Source: Durusdinium trenchii (lineage: Eukaryota > Sar > Dinophyceae > Suessiales > Symbiodiniaceae). From it: DNA of 64,000 nt. Shown here one piece after another: positions 54,311 through 64,000 of the stretch (position 1 is the stretch's first letter; each line of letters opens with the position of its first letter). A program made the position numbers and the translations under genes. The stretch covers positions 479,418-543,417 of the forward strand of contig CAXAMN010022696.1 of the NCBI GenBank assembly GCA_963970005.1. Reading direction: 5' to 3'. The notes under the pieces were generated by a model, which saw only the letters and a list, made by a program, of their open reading frames with translations, made no database searches and was not told the origin of the DNA.

Positions 54311-54414
54311 CTGTGGAATCCATCCGCATCAGCTACGACAACTTGCGACGACTCATCCTTGAAGCTGTTGCCTTTGGCTCCGTCCTGTTTGATGCAGCAG
54401 CTTTGTGCAATAAG
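54311..54414 (+). CDS. Putative exon, unknown protein
   Basis: VESIRISYDNLRRLILEAVA, FGSVLFDAAALCNK: helical and coding-like, running up to a GATGGCC-unit array. Unknown family. Confidence 0.45.
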
Positions 54415-54417
54415 TCC

Positions 54418-54536
54418 TCCAACCTCCAACCTAAGAGCGATGGCCAGCGACCTAATAGCACCAACCGAAGAACAATGGCCTCCAACCTACTAGCAATGGC
54501 CTCCAACCTCATAGCAATGGCCTCCAGCTGTTGAAG
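54418..54536 (+). repeat. Tandem 21-bp GATGGCCTCCAACC units
   Basis: Five units with several variants (AGCGATGGCCAGCGACCTA, AACAATGGCCTCCAACCTA and others). Confidence 0.8.
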
Positions 54537-54829
54537 ACCTAAGCTGGCAGCTCGGCATAAACTGGCACAAACATTCATGATTCGCATCACTCCTGACTTT
54601 GTGCCTGTGGGTAGTGTCCACAGCTTTCTGTACTTGGTTTAAGGATTTGGGGGGGATCAGACAGCAAAATTGCAAAAGGCTTTGCTAGCTGAAAGAAGGA
54701 TGGAAGGAAAAAAACAAAACGTTTGGGTCTTACGTTTCAGTTTTGACGATCTAAGGAGCGAGAAGCTGACAGCAACTACGATCTCACACCGACTGACCGG
54801 AGAGATCTCAACTTGGGCTGACGGGCCGA

Positions 54830-54982
54830 GGAGCAAGGACTCTACTAGGGGCTCCTGGCCTTACTACTAGGAGCAAGAAGCTACTAGGAACAAAGGGCAT
54901 CGCTACTAGGAGCAAGGACGCTAGTAGCAGCTCCTGGCCGTACTACTAGGAGCACGAAGCTACTAGTAACAAGAAGCTCCGT
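54830..54982. repeat. Modular repeat array
   Basis: GAGGAGCAAGGACTCTACTA, GGGGCTCCTGGCCTTACTAC, TAGGAACAAAGGGCATCGCT, TAGCAGCTCCTGGCCGTACT and TAGTAACAAGAAGC words. Confidence 0.9.
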
Positions 54983-55476
54983 AGAAAACATGTCTTCAGC
55001 ATGGACAGCACCCTTTTTTCCCGGGGATGTACGACGGGAAGATGAGTGCTGCAAGTTGTTCACATGTTCTCCAGAGCAATGAGTCGAATCTGTGGAAGAG
55101 AGGATGGGACAAAAACACAAACCCTTTGCTTGTTTTCAGAAACCCTGCCACTACCTCTCCACTAGAGAAACTTTAAGCAGCACTTGCCTTCCGGAAACTG
55201 TTCGACTATCATGGGAGATCCATCCCCAGCCAAGGACCGCTCCCAATCACAGCTTGCCAATCATTCAATCTATGATCACCCAAACTTGCCATTGCCCTGA
55301 GGAAAGGGTTTGCCAATTAGGGACGCCATGAAAGATCTTGATTTCCTTTTGAGCAACTGCTTGAGAATCAAGAAGGGGACAATTCAAAGTCCGGCAAAAA
55401 ACACAGTGGATTTTTTTTGACAATTCACATGTTCTTTTGAGATTTTTGAGAGCAGAGAATCAGGTAGGCTAGACTT

Positions 55477-55791
55477 TTGGTTAGTCTTCCCCTTTCGCAG
55501 CATCCCCCGGCATCCCCGGAGCCCAGCAACAAAGCTGGCGTTGCTTCGATGTCTCTGAGCACAATGTGTTGGAGGCGGAAAATGACGTGTGACAAAGGAA
55601 GGAGCTGGGCTGAGAATCCTCTACAATCCAGGCTCGTCACGCTGAGGAAGCTTTCAGAGGAAAGCCTCAGAGCTACAAAGACACCGGATTCAGACAACCT
55701 GAGGGTCACTGCCATGAGAGTCACTGTCACTGCTATGTGGCTATCAGACTATATCACACTGCCGTGTGACATGGTTTTGCATTGGCATTGA
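55477..55791 (+). CDS. Ambiguous open stretch
   Basis: Open on + for 104 codons (RLVTLRKLSEESLRATKTPD) and on the minus strand for a similar length. Codon texture is weakly coding. No family recognised. Confidence 0.2.
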   Translation: MVSLPLSQHPPASPEPSNKAGVASMSLSTMCWRRKMTCDKGRSWAENPLQSRLVTLRKLSEESLRATKTPDSDNLRVTAMRVTVTAMWLSDYITLPCDMVLHWH

Positions 55792-56056
55792 GGAGATATC
55801 AATGTGTTAAAATGACAGCGTGTCCTTGGGAGATAGGCCTAGACCCACCATTAAGACTCCGGAGCTCCGGCCCCACGACGTCCAACAAAGAGCTAGGTGT
55901 CATGTTCAGCTTGACAAGCTAGATTTTGGAGGGTTAACGGAACGAGCTGTCCAATCATTGCGAAGATGCACCCATCTTCCACAGAAAAGGCGAAAAGGCG
56001 ATGTATGCCGCTGCACACAGGAAATCCATATACGCCGCATCAGCGTGACCTGACAT

Positions 56057-56221
56057 CCATTCGAATGGTTCCACGTCGCTCAGGCGATGGAGGTGCGGTC
56101 GCTGCTCGCAGCTCAGATCGCGGGACGGTCTTTACGGCATCCTACAGATGGACTCATGTTTGGAGAATTTGGAGTGGAAGACATAGACACACAGCACTTG
56201 GCATATGTTGGCATTTTTTAA
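56057..56221 (+). CDS. Putative exon, unknown protein
   Basis: FEWFHVAQAMEVRSLLAAQI, AGRSLRHPTDGLMFGEFGVE, DIDTQHLAYVGIF then TAA at 56219-56221. Coding-like; a donor may precede the stop. Possibly one gene with the exons at 57.07-57.34 kb. Confidence 0.45.
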   Translation, partial: PFEWFHVAQAMEVRSLLAAQIAGRSLRHPTDGLMFGEFGVEDIDTQHLAYVGIF

Positions 56222-56594
56222 GGCCCGGATTCAATCAGATGTGGCGCTTGAGAGCCATGTCTGCCCCAACCTCAGAGTCATTAGGAAAAGAATCGTTTTC
56301 TTCATGTCTGTTTAAAGTTTTGTACTGACGCCTAGCAAAGACCAAGATTCAAAACCAAGAAGCAGGCATTTTTATTCTGCCTGGAAGTGGTGACAATGGC
56401 CACTACACCAAGATATTTTTGCACTATTTCAGACTGATGATGTGGCCGGCATGCTCCATGTTGGCCTTGGAACATTTAGTCTTTGTTTGATGTGTGTCAT
56501 TGCCTACCATCTGACCATCCAGTCTACTCCAAACACATACGTGCTCGGCATGCACTTTGTTGTCTACCTATAAACTTGGAAAGTTCTGAAAGCC

Positions 56595-56632
56595 AGGAGC
56601 CCCTAGTAGCGTCCTTGTTCCTAGTAGCCTGG
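56595..56632. repeat. Short modular repeat
   Basis: GCCAGGAGCCCCTAGTAGCG and TCCTTGTTCCTAGTAGC words. Confidence 0.75.
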
Positions 56633-57065
56633 TTGTTTGGTTGCTTCACTTTACTTGATTTTCACCTGACCATCAGTCTCCGTGACGTTGTCCCCTCCAG
56701 GATGTGGCAGAGCGGTGGGTGGTCAATGAGCTGGGATTCTATGAAGGCACATGGCATCGCAGGGCCAACGGCCACCCTGGCCAACGGCCACGCTGTTTTG
56801 GAACCATAAGGGCACCAAGTAAGTTGAGGGTTGATTTACGGGCAGATGCTGCTCCACGGGGGACTGTGTTACCATTGTGTGACACAAAGCAAGATGCCTG
56901 TACCTTTGGGGTGGCTATTCTTCTATCCTGCAGTAAAAGTACAACACTGACATGTCTATTTGTTTGATCCCTTTTTGGTTAGACTTGCAACACCTGCCTA
57001 CACCTGCTATACCAGCACCTCACCTCTCTTGCTGTGGGCGGCGGTGGGCACATGATTTGCCACAG

Positions 57066-57340
57066 ATGACAGCTGTGGAGCAGCGGATTTGGCCAAAGAT
57101 TTTGCCAATGAGCTGGTCGCATCTGGCTACCAGGAGCGCTTTGCAGAACTCAGTTTCCCTTCGAAGATGATCGAAGCATTTGCGATTCTTCAACAGCTTT
57201 TGAGTTTTCCTTTTCTTTAAATTGGCACATGTCTCTACCGACTGTGACACAGATTGCCGGTGCCCTTGCAAAGATGTGTACCAAGCTGTTGCAAGCTGCT
57301 CATTGGCACCAGCGTTGCAAACAAGATCGCCTTCAATCAC
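57066..57340 (+). CDS. Two adjoining exons, unknown protein
   Basis: Exon A from 57066 (AG at 57064-57065): DSCGAADLAKDFANELVASG, YQERFAELSFPSKMIEAFAI. Exon B from 57253 (AG at 57251-57252): IAGALAKMCTKLLQAAHWHQ, RCKQDRLQSH. Both look coding; the join and the protein family are not known. Confidence 0.45.
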
Positions 57341-57359
57341 ATATTTGCATAGAAGGAGA

Positions 57360-58140
57360 GATGTACCATGACAACTGGTGAGAGAGAGTGTTTGGCAAGC
57401 ATAGACTTATCTAGTAAAGCTTGACAGGATGACTATCCACCAGAATTGGTGCGTGACGGCGTGCGCCTTGTGATACACTAATGCCTTCCGTGCTGTGGTG
57501 GTGTAGCACAGCACAGCCCACTGCAGCCCCAAACTAGCTCAGGTAATTTTAGCACGAGCTGGGCAGATTCTTGCTTTGCATGCAATGGAGGTGGGGAGTC
57601 CTTCTTTGAAACAGAATTGTATGTGGCACTCAAGCCATTCTCGCTTTGTATCATGAGGGTCAAGGTTGAGTGCGTCCAGAGGATAAGGTCTGGGAGGTTT
57701 TCCAAATACTTATGTTTGCCAACTGTTGTTTCTGTCTTGGGAAGAGGAGAGCTTCATTCAGGCTAAAAGCATCCACAACTTTCGGCCACAGGCTCATCGT
57801 GGCTTGCCATGTCTTTCAGCCTGGCGCGAGGGCTGCAGTGTGTGCGCCTATACCAGGCGCATCAAGTTTTAACTGCAAACAATTTTGTCAATGTAACTGT
57901 CATATTGGTGTATGGAAACATGAATATATTTGCACTAATGTTCATGAAAATATATGGGTCTTACTCATGAAGCACCGATAACTAATTCGTTAGAAACCTG
58001 AACATATACGGCAAGAATGTGAATGGCCCAACCTGGAACTACTTCTAAGTCATCTCGTTATGAAGAAATGTAGGTTTTATGACTGAGACCGTAAGGATTG
58101 CCTGGACATGCATGGACAAACTTCCACACCAATAGGAAAT
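57360..58140. other. Stretch without recognised gene
   Basis: Open stretches on both strands are not convincing. Confidence 0.35.
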
Positions 58141-58244
58141 CCAGGATTTGCAAGTTACGACCTGGAGAGTTTGGGGTGCTTTTTCGTGTTGCAGGCAGAG
58201 AGTTTCAACTTTCTTTCTTCCATTGTTTCTCTCGAAAGTCTGGA

Positions 58245-58480
58245 CCTCAGGTGTGGAGCATTGCGGAGCAGTGTTTAAAGAGGGTTTGAAGCCATTCCAA
58301 TTGGCCATTCCGGTGCTGAAGCCATTCTCACACGTTCAAGTCTCACTATGCGGTCCAGGTTGGAATGGAAGTGCATGGATCACCGAGTCCACTTACGCGG
58401 AGTTGCAGGGCGGTGCTCGGGAAGCCCAGGGACTTGGACTGAGGCAACCTATGGCAACTGACATCAACGGACTGAGGACG
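58245..58480 (+). CDS. Putative exon, unknown protein
   Basis: CGAVFKEGLKPFQLAIPVLK, PFSHVQVSLCGPGWNGSAWI, TESTYAELQGGAREAQGLGL, running up to a modular repeat. Family unknown. Confidence 0.35.
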
Positions 58481-58481
58481 C

Positions 58482-58542
58482 TACGAACGGGGCTCCTGGC
58501 CTTTCTGCTAGGAGCAAGGACACTAGGGGCTCCTATGCCAAG
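58482..58542. repeat. Degenerate modular repeat
   Basis: GGACGCTACGAACGGGGCTC, CTGGCCTTTCTGCTAGGAGC and AAGGACACTAGGGGCTCC; the TACTAG joints have mutated. Confidence 0.7.
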
Positions 58543-58898
58543 CAAAAAGGAATTTTTTGAATGTCCATACGTTGTGAGGCCATCGCTCATACTGTCCATA
58601 CGTTCCATGTATCACCTCCTCACAATCATTTTTGCTGCTTTTCTTTGGCTTTTTGTCCATCTCGTTTGGGGAGTCCGGTGCTATCGTATTTGGCCGATTC
58701 ATTTTGGGTCCGATGTTCGGTTCAATTGTCGTGTGACTCCGTTTCACCAAAAGGACTGGAAGCAACATGCCTAAGGCATGGGGGCGTTACAACCGACGTT
58801 TGGGTGCCTCAGCGTCCGCACAGGCCATGCGCACTTCATAATCATGTTCCGTGCCAGATCGATTGATGACCTGCAATCATATGATTTCATATTATGTT

Positions 58899-58986
58899 CT
58901 TGGCACCAATCAAGCCAAGAAACTCTATGCAATTGCAGTTTCCCGCGACACTGCCGACCACTTGTGCCGCAACGGACTCGGAGGAT
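58899..58986 (+). CDS. Putative exon, unknown protein
   Basis: LGTNQAKKLYAIAVSRDTAD, HLCRNGLGG. A second frame stays open to about 59063 (TDSEDKHVALLCSPAKVGRT). Frame uncertain. Confidence 0.3.
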
Positions 58987-59159
58987 AAGCATGTGGCACT
59001 ACTCTGCAGTCCTGCCAAGGTTGGGCGAACCCTACCAGCGGAGACCGCTGGCGTTTCGTTTTAGCTTTCCGGCTGGACAGGAGGGTGGGCTACCCTGGAA
59101 ATGTTTAAACTTGGTCCCGGCACAAAGTGGGGCATTCAGAAAAATAACGTAACTTTGGC

Positions 59160-60470
59160 AGCAGAACAAGAGGTCAGCTACAAACGGAATACTTCCAGAT
59201 TGCAACTCAAGGGGTCAAGGCGCTCTTTGACCTGCTTCACTTTCGGCCAAGCTGGACAACATGGGTGAAGGGGTGAAACAGCATCAGCAATAAAGCAAGT
59301 GATAAGACGAGTTTGTTTGGAAGTGAGGAAAGCACACTTAGTTTTCCAAGCGCCTCACAGAAGCAGACCTTTATACTATACATACTATACTATAATGCAC
59401 TATACTGTACTGGTATAATCTGGTATATGAAGGAGCTATAAGGAGCTCAATTGCATGTAAAAGAAGGAGTCAACTACCGGTAAATGAAGAATCCACTTGC
59501 CCGCAATGAAGGAACCTAATTCTTGTAGATGAAGACCTTTGAGCATAATTAGTTGCCAGGGATGCTCCTCATTGTTGTGATGAGGTCACCGCAAGTCCGT
59601 TGGCAATTGCTGATTTGAGGCCAGAGCTTTCAGGGCTTTCGACGCAGACGAACACGCTTGTGCACGGTTTGCTTTGATTTGCTTGAGAATTAGAACAGGC
59701 TTGGCTCCGTTCGTAGCGATATACTTCTCTCAGGAACCGTTGACTGTTCGGACTCAGGTTCTTCTCTGACTTGGCCTGCAGCAACACTCTCACAGGAATC
59801 CCAATCGCCAGTGCGACTTCGAGAGGCGATCGCCGGACGGACACCATTCAAACATGCGATTGGGGGTGGTGCAAATACCATTTGTATCCTAACAGATCCT
59901 AGCTTAGTGCAACTGGAAAGCAAGCAAAGTTCATTTTCATGCCTGAAGCCAGGCATCAGCAATCGCTGGCTCAAATCCATTTGCAAGAAACTCTGAGCCT
60001 TGACCAGGGCCGCCAGGGCCACCACCTAACGACAAAGCACTCAAGCTCCGCAGGCGCAGCCTTGGATGCAATTGACACAGATGCCGTGGGCCTAGAGAGG
60101 TGAAGGGTCGGACGTGCACCGCAAGGCATCGAGCGCAGGTGTAACCAGAAGTCAGACCGTCTTCATGAAGACTGCATCAGTGGTTTCAAAGATGCAATGA
60201 GTGAACTGCCCTGCTGCCCTTCCGAGTCCATGCAAAGGTCACAAGCAGCTGGGTTGCTGCCTGTGACCCCTGTGAACCTGGACAGGCCCTGTGTGTGGCA
60301 GTGAGTTCCTGATAGAGGGTCCATCTCTCTCTCTCTCTCTATGTCCCTAAAGCTTGTTGCAGAATGTCTTAAAGCGTGCTGCAGAATGCCCAACCTGACC
60401 CAACAATAGTACTACAGGTCAAGCAATGGAAAACTCATATTTGCGTTGCACTTGTTGCACATGCAGCTGC
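59160..60470. other. Stretch without recognised gene
   Basis: A minus-strand ORF at 59690-60025 and a + ORF at 59811-59996 overlap; neither is convincing. A (TC)n microsatellite lies at 60325-60341. Confidence 0.35.
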
Positions 60471-60473
60471 AAG

Positions 60474-60586
60474 GGAGCTAGTGATTTGTCGACCGTGGCC
60501 TTGTTTCTTGTGCCTGTGCTACTCGTGCCTCACCAGACTTCGCCAGTCATCTCTGTCCCCAAGACGCCTTTGACAGATTGGCTTCT
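60474..60586 (+). CDS. Putative exon with hydrophobic segment, unknown
   Basis: AG acceptor at 60472-60473. Product GASDLSTVALFLVPVLLVPH, QTSPVISVPKTPLTDWL, running into a modular array. Confidence 0.4.
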
Positions 60587-60727
60587 TGTTACTAGCAGTG
60601 GCCTCCACCTAGTAGCTTCAAGCTACTAGCATCATACTGAATAACACTGAATAATTCCTAGTAGCGTCCTTGTTACTAGTAGCGATGGCCTTCAACCAAA
60701 TCGCGATGGCCTCCCCCTAGTAGCGTC
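60587..60727. repeat. Mixed modular repeat array
   Basis: CTTCTTGTTACTAGCAGTGG, CCTCCACCTAGTAGCTTC, TAGTAGCGTCCTTGTTACTA, GTAGCGATGGCCTTCAACC and GCGATGGCCTCCCCCTAGTA words. Confidence 0.85.
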
Positions 60728-60857
60728 CTATGTATGAAAGTGCTGTTTTTCATTCATCAACTGGTGTGTCCCACCTTGATGCTAAGGCCATTTTCGCATG
60801 CCTCCACGAGTGTAGGTATTATGATGCGAATCGATGCAAATATGTCACAATTGTTGC

Positions 60858-60933
60858 AGGCCTGGCTTGGCATGCATTTGGACAACAATACAGAAGTTCT
60901 TTGTCCGGGTGCTCATGATGCTCTGTTTTGATG
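60858..60933 (+). CDS. Putative exon, unknown protein
   Basis: After the acceptor TTGTTGCAG: AWLGMHLDNNTEVLCPGAHD, ALF. Unknown. Confidence 0.35.
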
Positions 60934-61224
60934 GTACGTGCTTGGTACATGGAACAATCGACATGCCAGATGCGGAGAGCTGGCAACAGGTGGGAATGTG
61001 GCATTTGCAAAGCCCAATCATTTTGTGGTTTGCCACCCTACTCTGCAACCACTTCAAGTGCCGAGTAATTTGGGTCAGACTTGAAGCCTGCATGGCTCAG
61101 AATGGAACCCCGCGTAGCATAATAGCATAACCTTCAGCCCAAGAAGTCAAAACCGCTCGCTTAGGTGCTAGCATTCTCCTTGCATCAGCTGCTGCACGGC
61201 AGTTGCAGACACCCTTTACCACAG

Positions 61225-61485
61225 GTTCCGGCCACCTGCCCTGATGCGTGGGGATTTTGGGAAGGAAGCCAGGCTTTTGAATGGAGACTGCAGATGATTT
61301 CAGACCTGTATGATCCATCTTGCATGTGGGCTGGTGCGTTTCGGTGGCGTTTGGAGGTGCCCGGAGGGGGCGACCGACCTCGCAGGTGGCATCCCAGCCA
61401 GTGGAGCGCTTTTGCAGCTGAACTTGGAACTGTGGAACTCCACTGGCTGGGCCAGGACCTCAGACGACATGTTCGGGCGATCTGA
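61225..61485 (+). CDS. Probable last exon, 86 codons, unknown
   Basis: AG acceptor at 61223-61224 and stop TGA ending 61485. Product VPATCPDAWGFWEGSQAFEW, RLQMISDLYDPSCMWAGAFR, WRLEVPGGGDRPRRWHPSQW, then AELGTVELHWLGQDLRRHVR. Rich in Trp. The opposite strand is also open, but this strand agrees with the other genes. No family recognised. Confidence 0.5.
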   Translation, partial: VPATCPDAWGFWEGSQAFEWRLQMISDLYDPSCMWAGAFRWRLEVPGGGDRPRRWHPSQWSAFAAELGTVELHWLGQDLRRHVRAI

Positions 61486-61974
61486 TGAACAGGCTGCCGG
61501 TCCAATTGCACAAAGTCATTGGCATAGATTTCTATAAGTTTCAAGTGTCACATTGAGTCACACTGATCATCACATGTGTGTTTCTTGAAGGTGTTTTGGT
61601 TGGCTGGCTGAATGTTTGATGCTGAATGTGTGCTCAATGTTGAATTTTCCAGCCATCCTTCCTTCGCATAGCTGCTTCTGCACACGAGAGCGCTTACCTA
61701 GGCTGCAGTGGGGGCAGTTCATTTGCGTGCGGGGGCACGTGTATTCCTGTCAGAAGCCCGGCTTCGCAGAAGGAATTTTAATCCTGCACGTTGATTTGTT
61801 AGGATGTAGGCAAAGGCCTCCAACCTAGTATGAGAAACACAATCCAAACGATGAGAAACACAATCCGCCCTCGCAAACCATGAACCCCAGGTCTAGGTTC
61901 CACGCGCTTGGCCCAAGCCGTGCGTGTGGAGCTGAGCGGAGCTGAGCTCCCGTGCAATTGACATCATGAGGAGC

Positions 61975-62016
61975 TAGTAAGTAACTAGTAGCGATGGCCT
62001 CCGGCCTAGTAGTATT
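61975..62016 (+). repeat. Short GATGGCC repeat
   Basis: GTAACTAGTAGCGATGGCCT and CCGGCCTAGTAGTATTAGC; another single unit lies at about 61805-61830. Confidence 0.7.
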
Positions 62017-62213
62017 AGCTCATTTTAGCTCCATAAGTGACCTCATGGGGTTTCCACTCTTCTCTTCCTTCAGATTGAATATGTGAACGTACCAGTGCAA
62101 AGCTTACGTATTGTGACAACGATTCCGATTGATTCAAGTCGATGAAGTGGGCCTTGCATCTCCGGTCTCAAGCCTCAGAGAGTCACTCTGGAGCCACACC
62201 TCAGAGTGTCACT

Positions 62214-62326
62214 ATGGCACGGCCTTTGCGCCTTCGCATCCTTTGGGTGGTGAGCTTGGGCATCATCTTGCTGCAAGCTGGACGAGGACGTTTTGGTCTT
62301 AAGTGGATGGACAGATTCAATCCAAG
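62214..62326 (+). CDS. Putative first exon with signal anchor
   Basis: ATG, then MARPLRLRILWVVSLGIILL QAGRGRFGLKW MDRFNP, with GT donor at 62327 (phase 2). The basic start and hydrophobic core look like a signal peptide or anchor. The exons at 62653 and 63650 may belong to the same gene, but the phases do not join directly, so at least one exon is missing. Confidence 0.45.
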
Positions 62327-62652
62327 GTGTGTGGGAGCCCAGCAGAGGGATCAGTCCAGCAGCATTGCTCAAATCAGGAGAACACACATAGCTGAAACCA
62401 GGAAGCCCTGTGCAGGATTCATCCACGGCTGCTCTTCCTGCTCTAAGTCAACTTCACCTCGTACGCAGCAGAGCGCTGTCAAAGAGGACGTGCAACAATG
62501 ACAAGATTCAGACATTTGCTTGGCAAGCATGCAATGCTGTACTTCAACCTGATCCCCCACTATTGCTTTATCATGTGTTAGCAGCATTTGCATGACGTGC
62601 ATATAAAACTGAGCTTTGATGTGATTTCTTTTGAAACATGATTACGCTGCAG

Positions 62653-62806
62653 GAAGTGGAGACGACTGCAGAGACTGGAATAGGAACAGATCCGACCGGT
62701 GTGGTGTCTGTGCCGACCGGCGGAGTGGACAAGTCCCAACTGCTTCGTGAGATCACCAGCAACACTCCCGGGCTCACCCGCTCAACATCCCCACGCAGCG
62801 AAGGAG
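62653..62806 (+). CDS. Probable internal exon, unknown protein
   Basis: AG acceptor at 62651-62652, GT donor at 62807. Product EVETTAETGIGTDPTGVVSV, PTGGVDKSQLLREITSNTPG, LTRSTSPRSEG. Low-complexity Thr/Ser/Gly-rich. Confidence 0.5.
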
Positions 62807-62949
62807 GTGGTGTTCGTCTCCTTTTTGCTCCAGAGCCCCATGAATCAGTGACATTTGCTTTGTGGTTTGGGCCATTGCCCTGCTTTCAGGCCGAAGAGCG
62901 TTCTTTCCCCCCCCCAAGAGTGTTTACACGAACCACATCGAACCACTTT

Positions 62950-63640
62950 GTTTGGTGGTTGGTTAAGCGTGTTGACACAGCAGGGCGTGAAATGCTTTCT
63001 ACTTGAGGGCAGGGCTCGGACATTCTTACCAATGATATGATACGATATATGGTTGTATATATACTATAGTTCACCGGCAGTTAGAATAAGGTTTTTTCTT
63101 TAAATGCAGATAGAATATATCAAGTTGAGATACAATTTAAATCCGGGGGGCCTATGCAGATAGAATATGGAGGTACGTGAAAAGCAAGACAACAAAAGCA
63201 CAGCTTGAAGCACCTCGAGAACAACTGCAAAGCGTGCAAAGGTCTGTTTCTTTTCCCTGCTCTCTCTGTCTGTGTCTGTACTGTGCGTATTGAACATGCT
63301 CATGCATCTATTGAAACTTGTGACATTCATAAGGAAACACTGCAGACTGAGCATGGGGCGCCTCCTGTATTGTATGTTTCTTTGAGATGACAAGTGATGG
63401 TCGTATATGCAAAAGGAATCTGTAGAACACCTACTACCGGGACGCTGCCGTCCTAAATTTAAATACCAAAAACGATTTAAATCATATTCTATCTTCTGGT
63501 GAGTTATTGTATATATATATATATATACGTATTTTATTCGATTTGTAGGTAGCTTGGACTTGCCAGAACGATGCAGGTTGGTACCTTCCGGTATTGCTTC
63601 TGCCTGTCACAAACCATGGTCCTCACTGGCTTTCTGCTGG
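62950..63640. other. Intron-like stretch
   Basis: AT-rich, with a (TA)n microsatellite at about 63510-63527 and a TCTGTCTGTGTCTGT tract; no exon seen. Confidence 0.45.
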
Positions 63641-63649
63641 CGCTTGCAG

Positions 63650-63941
63650 TCGTTGTCATGGGACCCGAGATCCTGATGCCCCCTCGCTATGGATGAGACA
63701 TGGAGCAGAAGTGGTGAATGCGCTGAGCTGGATCATGCTGGATCCTTCGAGTGCTGAAGGCATCAAGTTGCCTTCAGGTGAAGTCGTCGATCTGCAGGGA
63801 AAAGCCTTCAAAGACAGATTTTCTGCGGCTTGCACTGCCAAATGGCATCGGTCGATTTTCTGCAGCGGTTTGCACCAAAAAGCTGAGGGCAGACAGCAAG
63901 AGCAAGGGCGGTCCAAGAAGCAAGCAAACTTCATCACCTAA
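63650..63941 (+). CDS. Last exon, 96 aa, unknown protein
   Basis: AG acceptor at 63648-63649, stop TAA at 63939-63941. Product RCHGTRDPDAPSLWMRHGAE, VVNALSWIMLDPSSAEGIKL, PSGEVVDLQGKAFKDRFSAA, ending in a Gln/Lys-rich basic tail. Clearly coding-like; family not recognised. Confidence 0.6.
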
Positions 63942-63952
63942 TTGGAAATCTA

Positions 63953-64000
63953 CGCTAGTAGAAACAAGTGCATCGCTACTAGTAACAAGTGCCTTACTAC
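63953..64000. repeat. Modular repeat array, cut by the window edge
   Basis: CGCTAGTAGAAACAAGTGCA, CGCTACTAGTAACAAGTGCC and TTACTAC, continuing past the end. Confidence 0.85.

Noticed and set aside
58148-58774. 208-codon + ORF taken as one gene
   Set aside because: It runs through a degenerate modular repeat; only the part before the repeat looks coding, so just that part is listed.

Overview
This window looks like nuclear DNA of a dinoflagellate, probably a Symbiodiniaceae-type alga. The call rests on sequence, not on a database search. Exons are short and split by many introns. Most intron donors I could place are GC or GA rather than GT. Every gene I could reconstruct lies on the + strand. 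A dinoflagellate-type Ty1/copia element is present, and a dense population of short modular repeats fills introns and spacers. Simple TA, GATA, CT and GA microsatellites are common. I saw no bacterial operons, CRISPR arrays, rRNA or tRNA genes.

Layout. 0.5-4.2 kb holds a complete 10-exon mitochondrial carrier gene (311 aa). 4.6-7.5 kb holds an unidentified multi-exon gene. 8.8-12.3 kb holds a PCIF1-like mRNA cap-adenosine N6-methyltransferase with its NPPF motif. 13-20.6 kb has scattered exons of unknown genes, an AT-rich duplicated block and a tandem array of 21-bp units. 21.74-25.65 kb is a 3,907-bp LTR retrotransposon with two identical 174-bp LTRs and a 5-bp target duplication. It has gag, RT and RNase H but no protease or integrase. 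27.3-27.8 kb is the 5' end of a putatively myristoylated protein. 28.6-33.4 kb is a multi-pass membrane protein with a split TIR-like domain. 36.3-38.1 kb is an acidic, Ser-rich gene. 38.8-64 kb carries many isolated exons of unknown genes between long repeat-rich introns and spacers.

The most unusual feature is the repeat system. More than 50 arrays are built from a small vocabulary of 17-22 bp words, each bounded by TAGTAG or CTACTAG (the palindrome CTACTAGTAG at junctions). They occur in both orientations. They lie in six of nine introns of the carrier gene and in at least three introns of the PCIF1-like gene. Several arrays are flanked by 11-33 bp direct repeats like target-site duplications, and one 71-bp array segment is identical at 18.0 and 42.1 kb. 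This suggests a short mobile, intron-associated repeat family. All three 10-N assembly gaps fall inside these arrays.

Limits: exon joins were made by eye from reading frame, splice dinucleotides and remembered family motifs. Where family knowledge is missing, only isolated exons are listed and gene boundaries are unknown.
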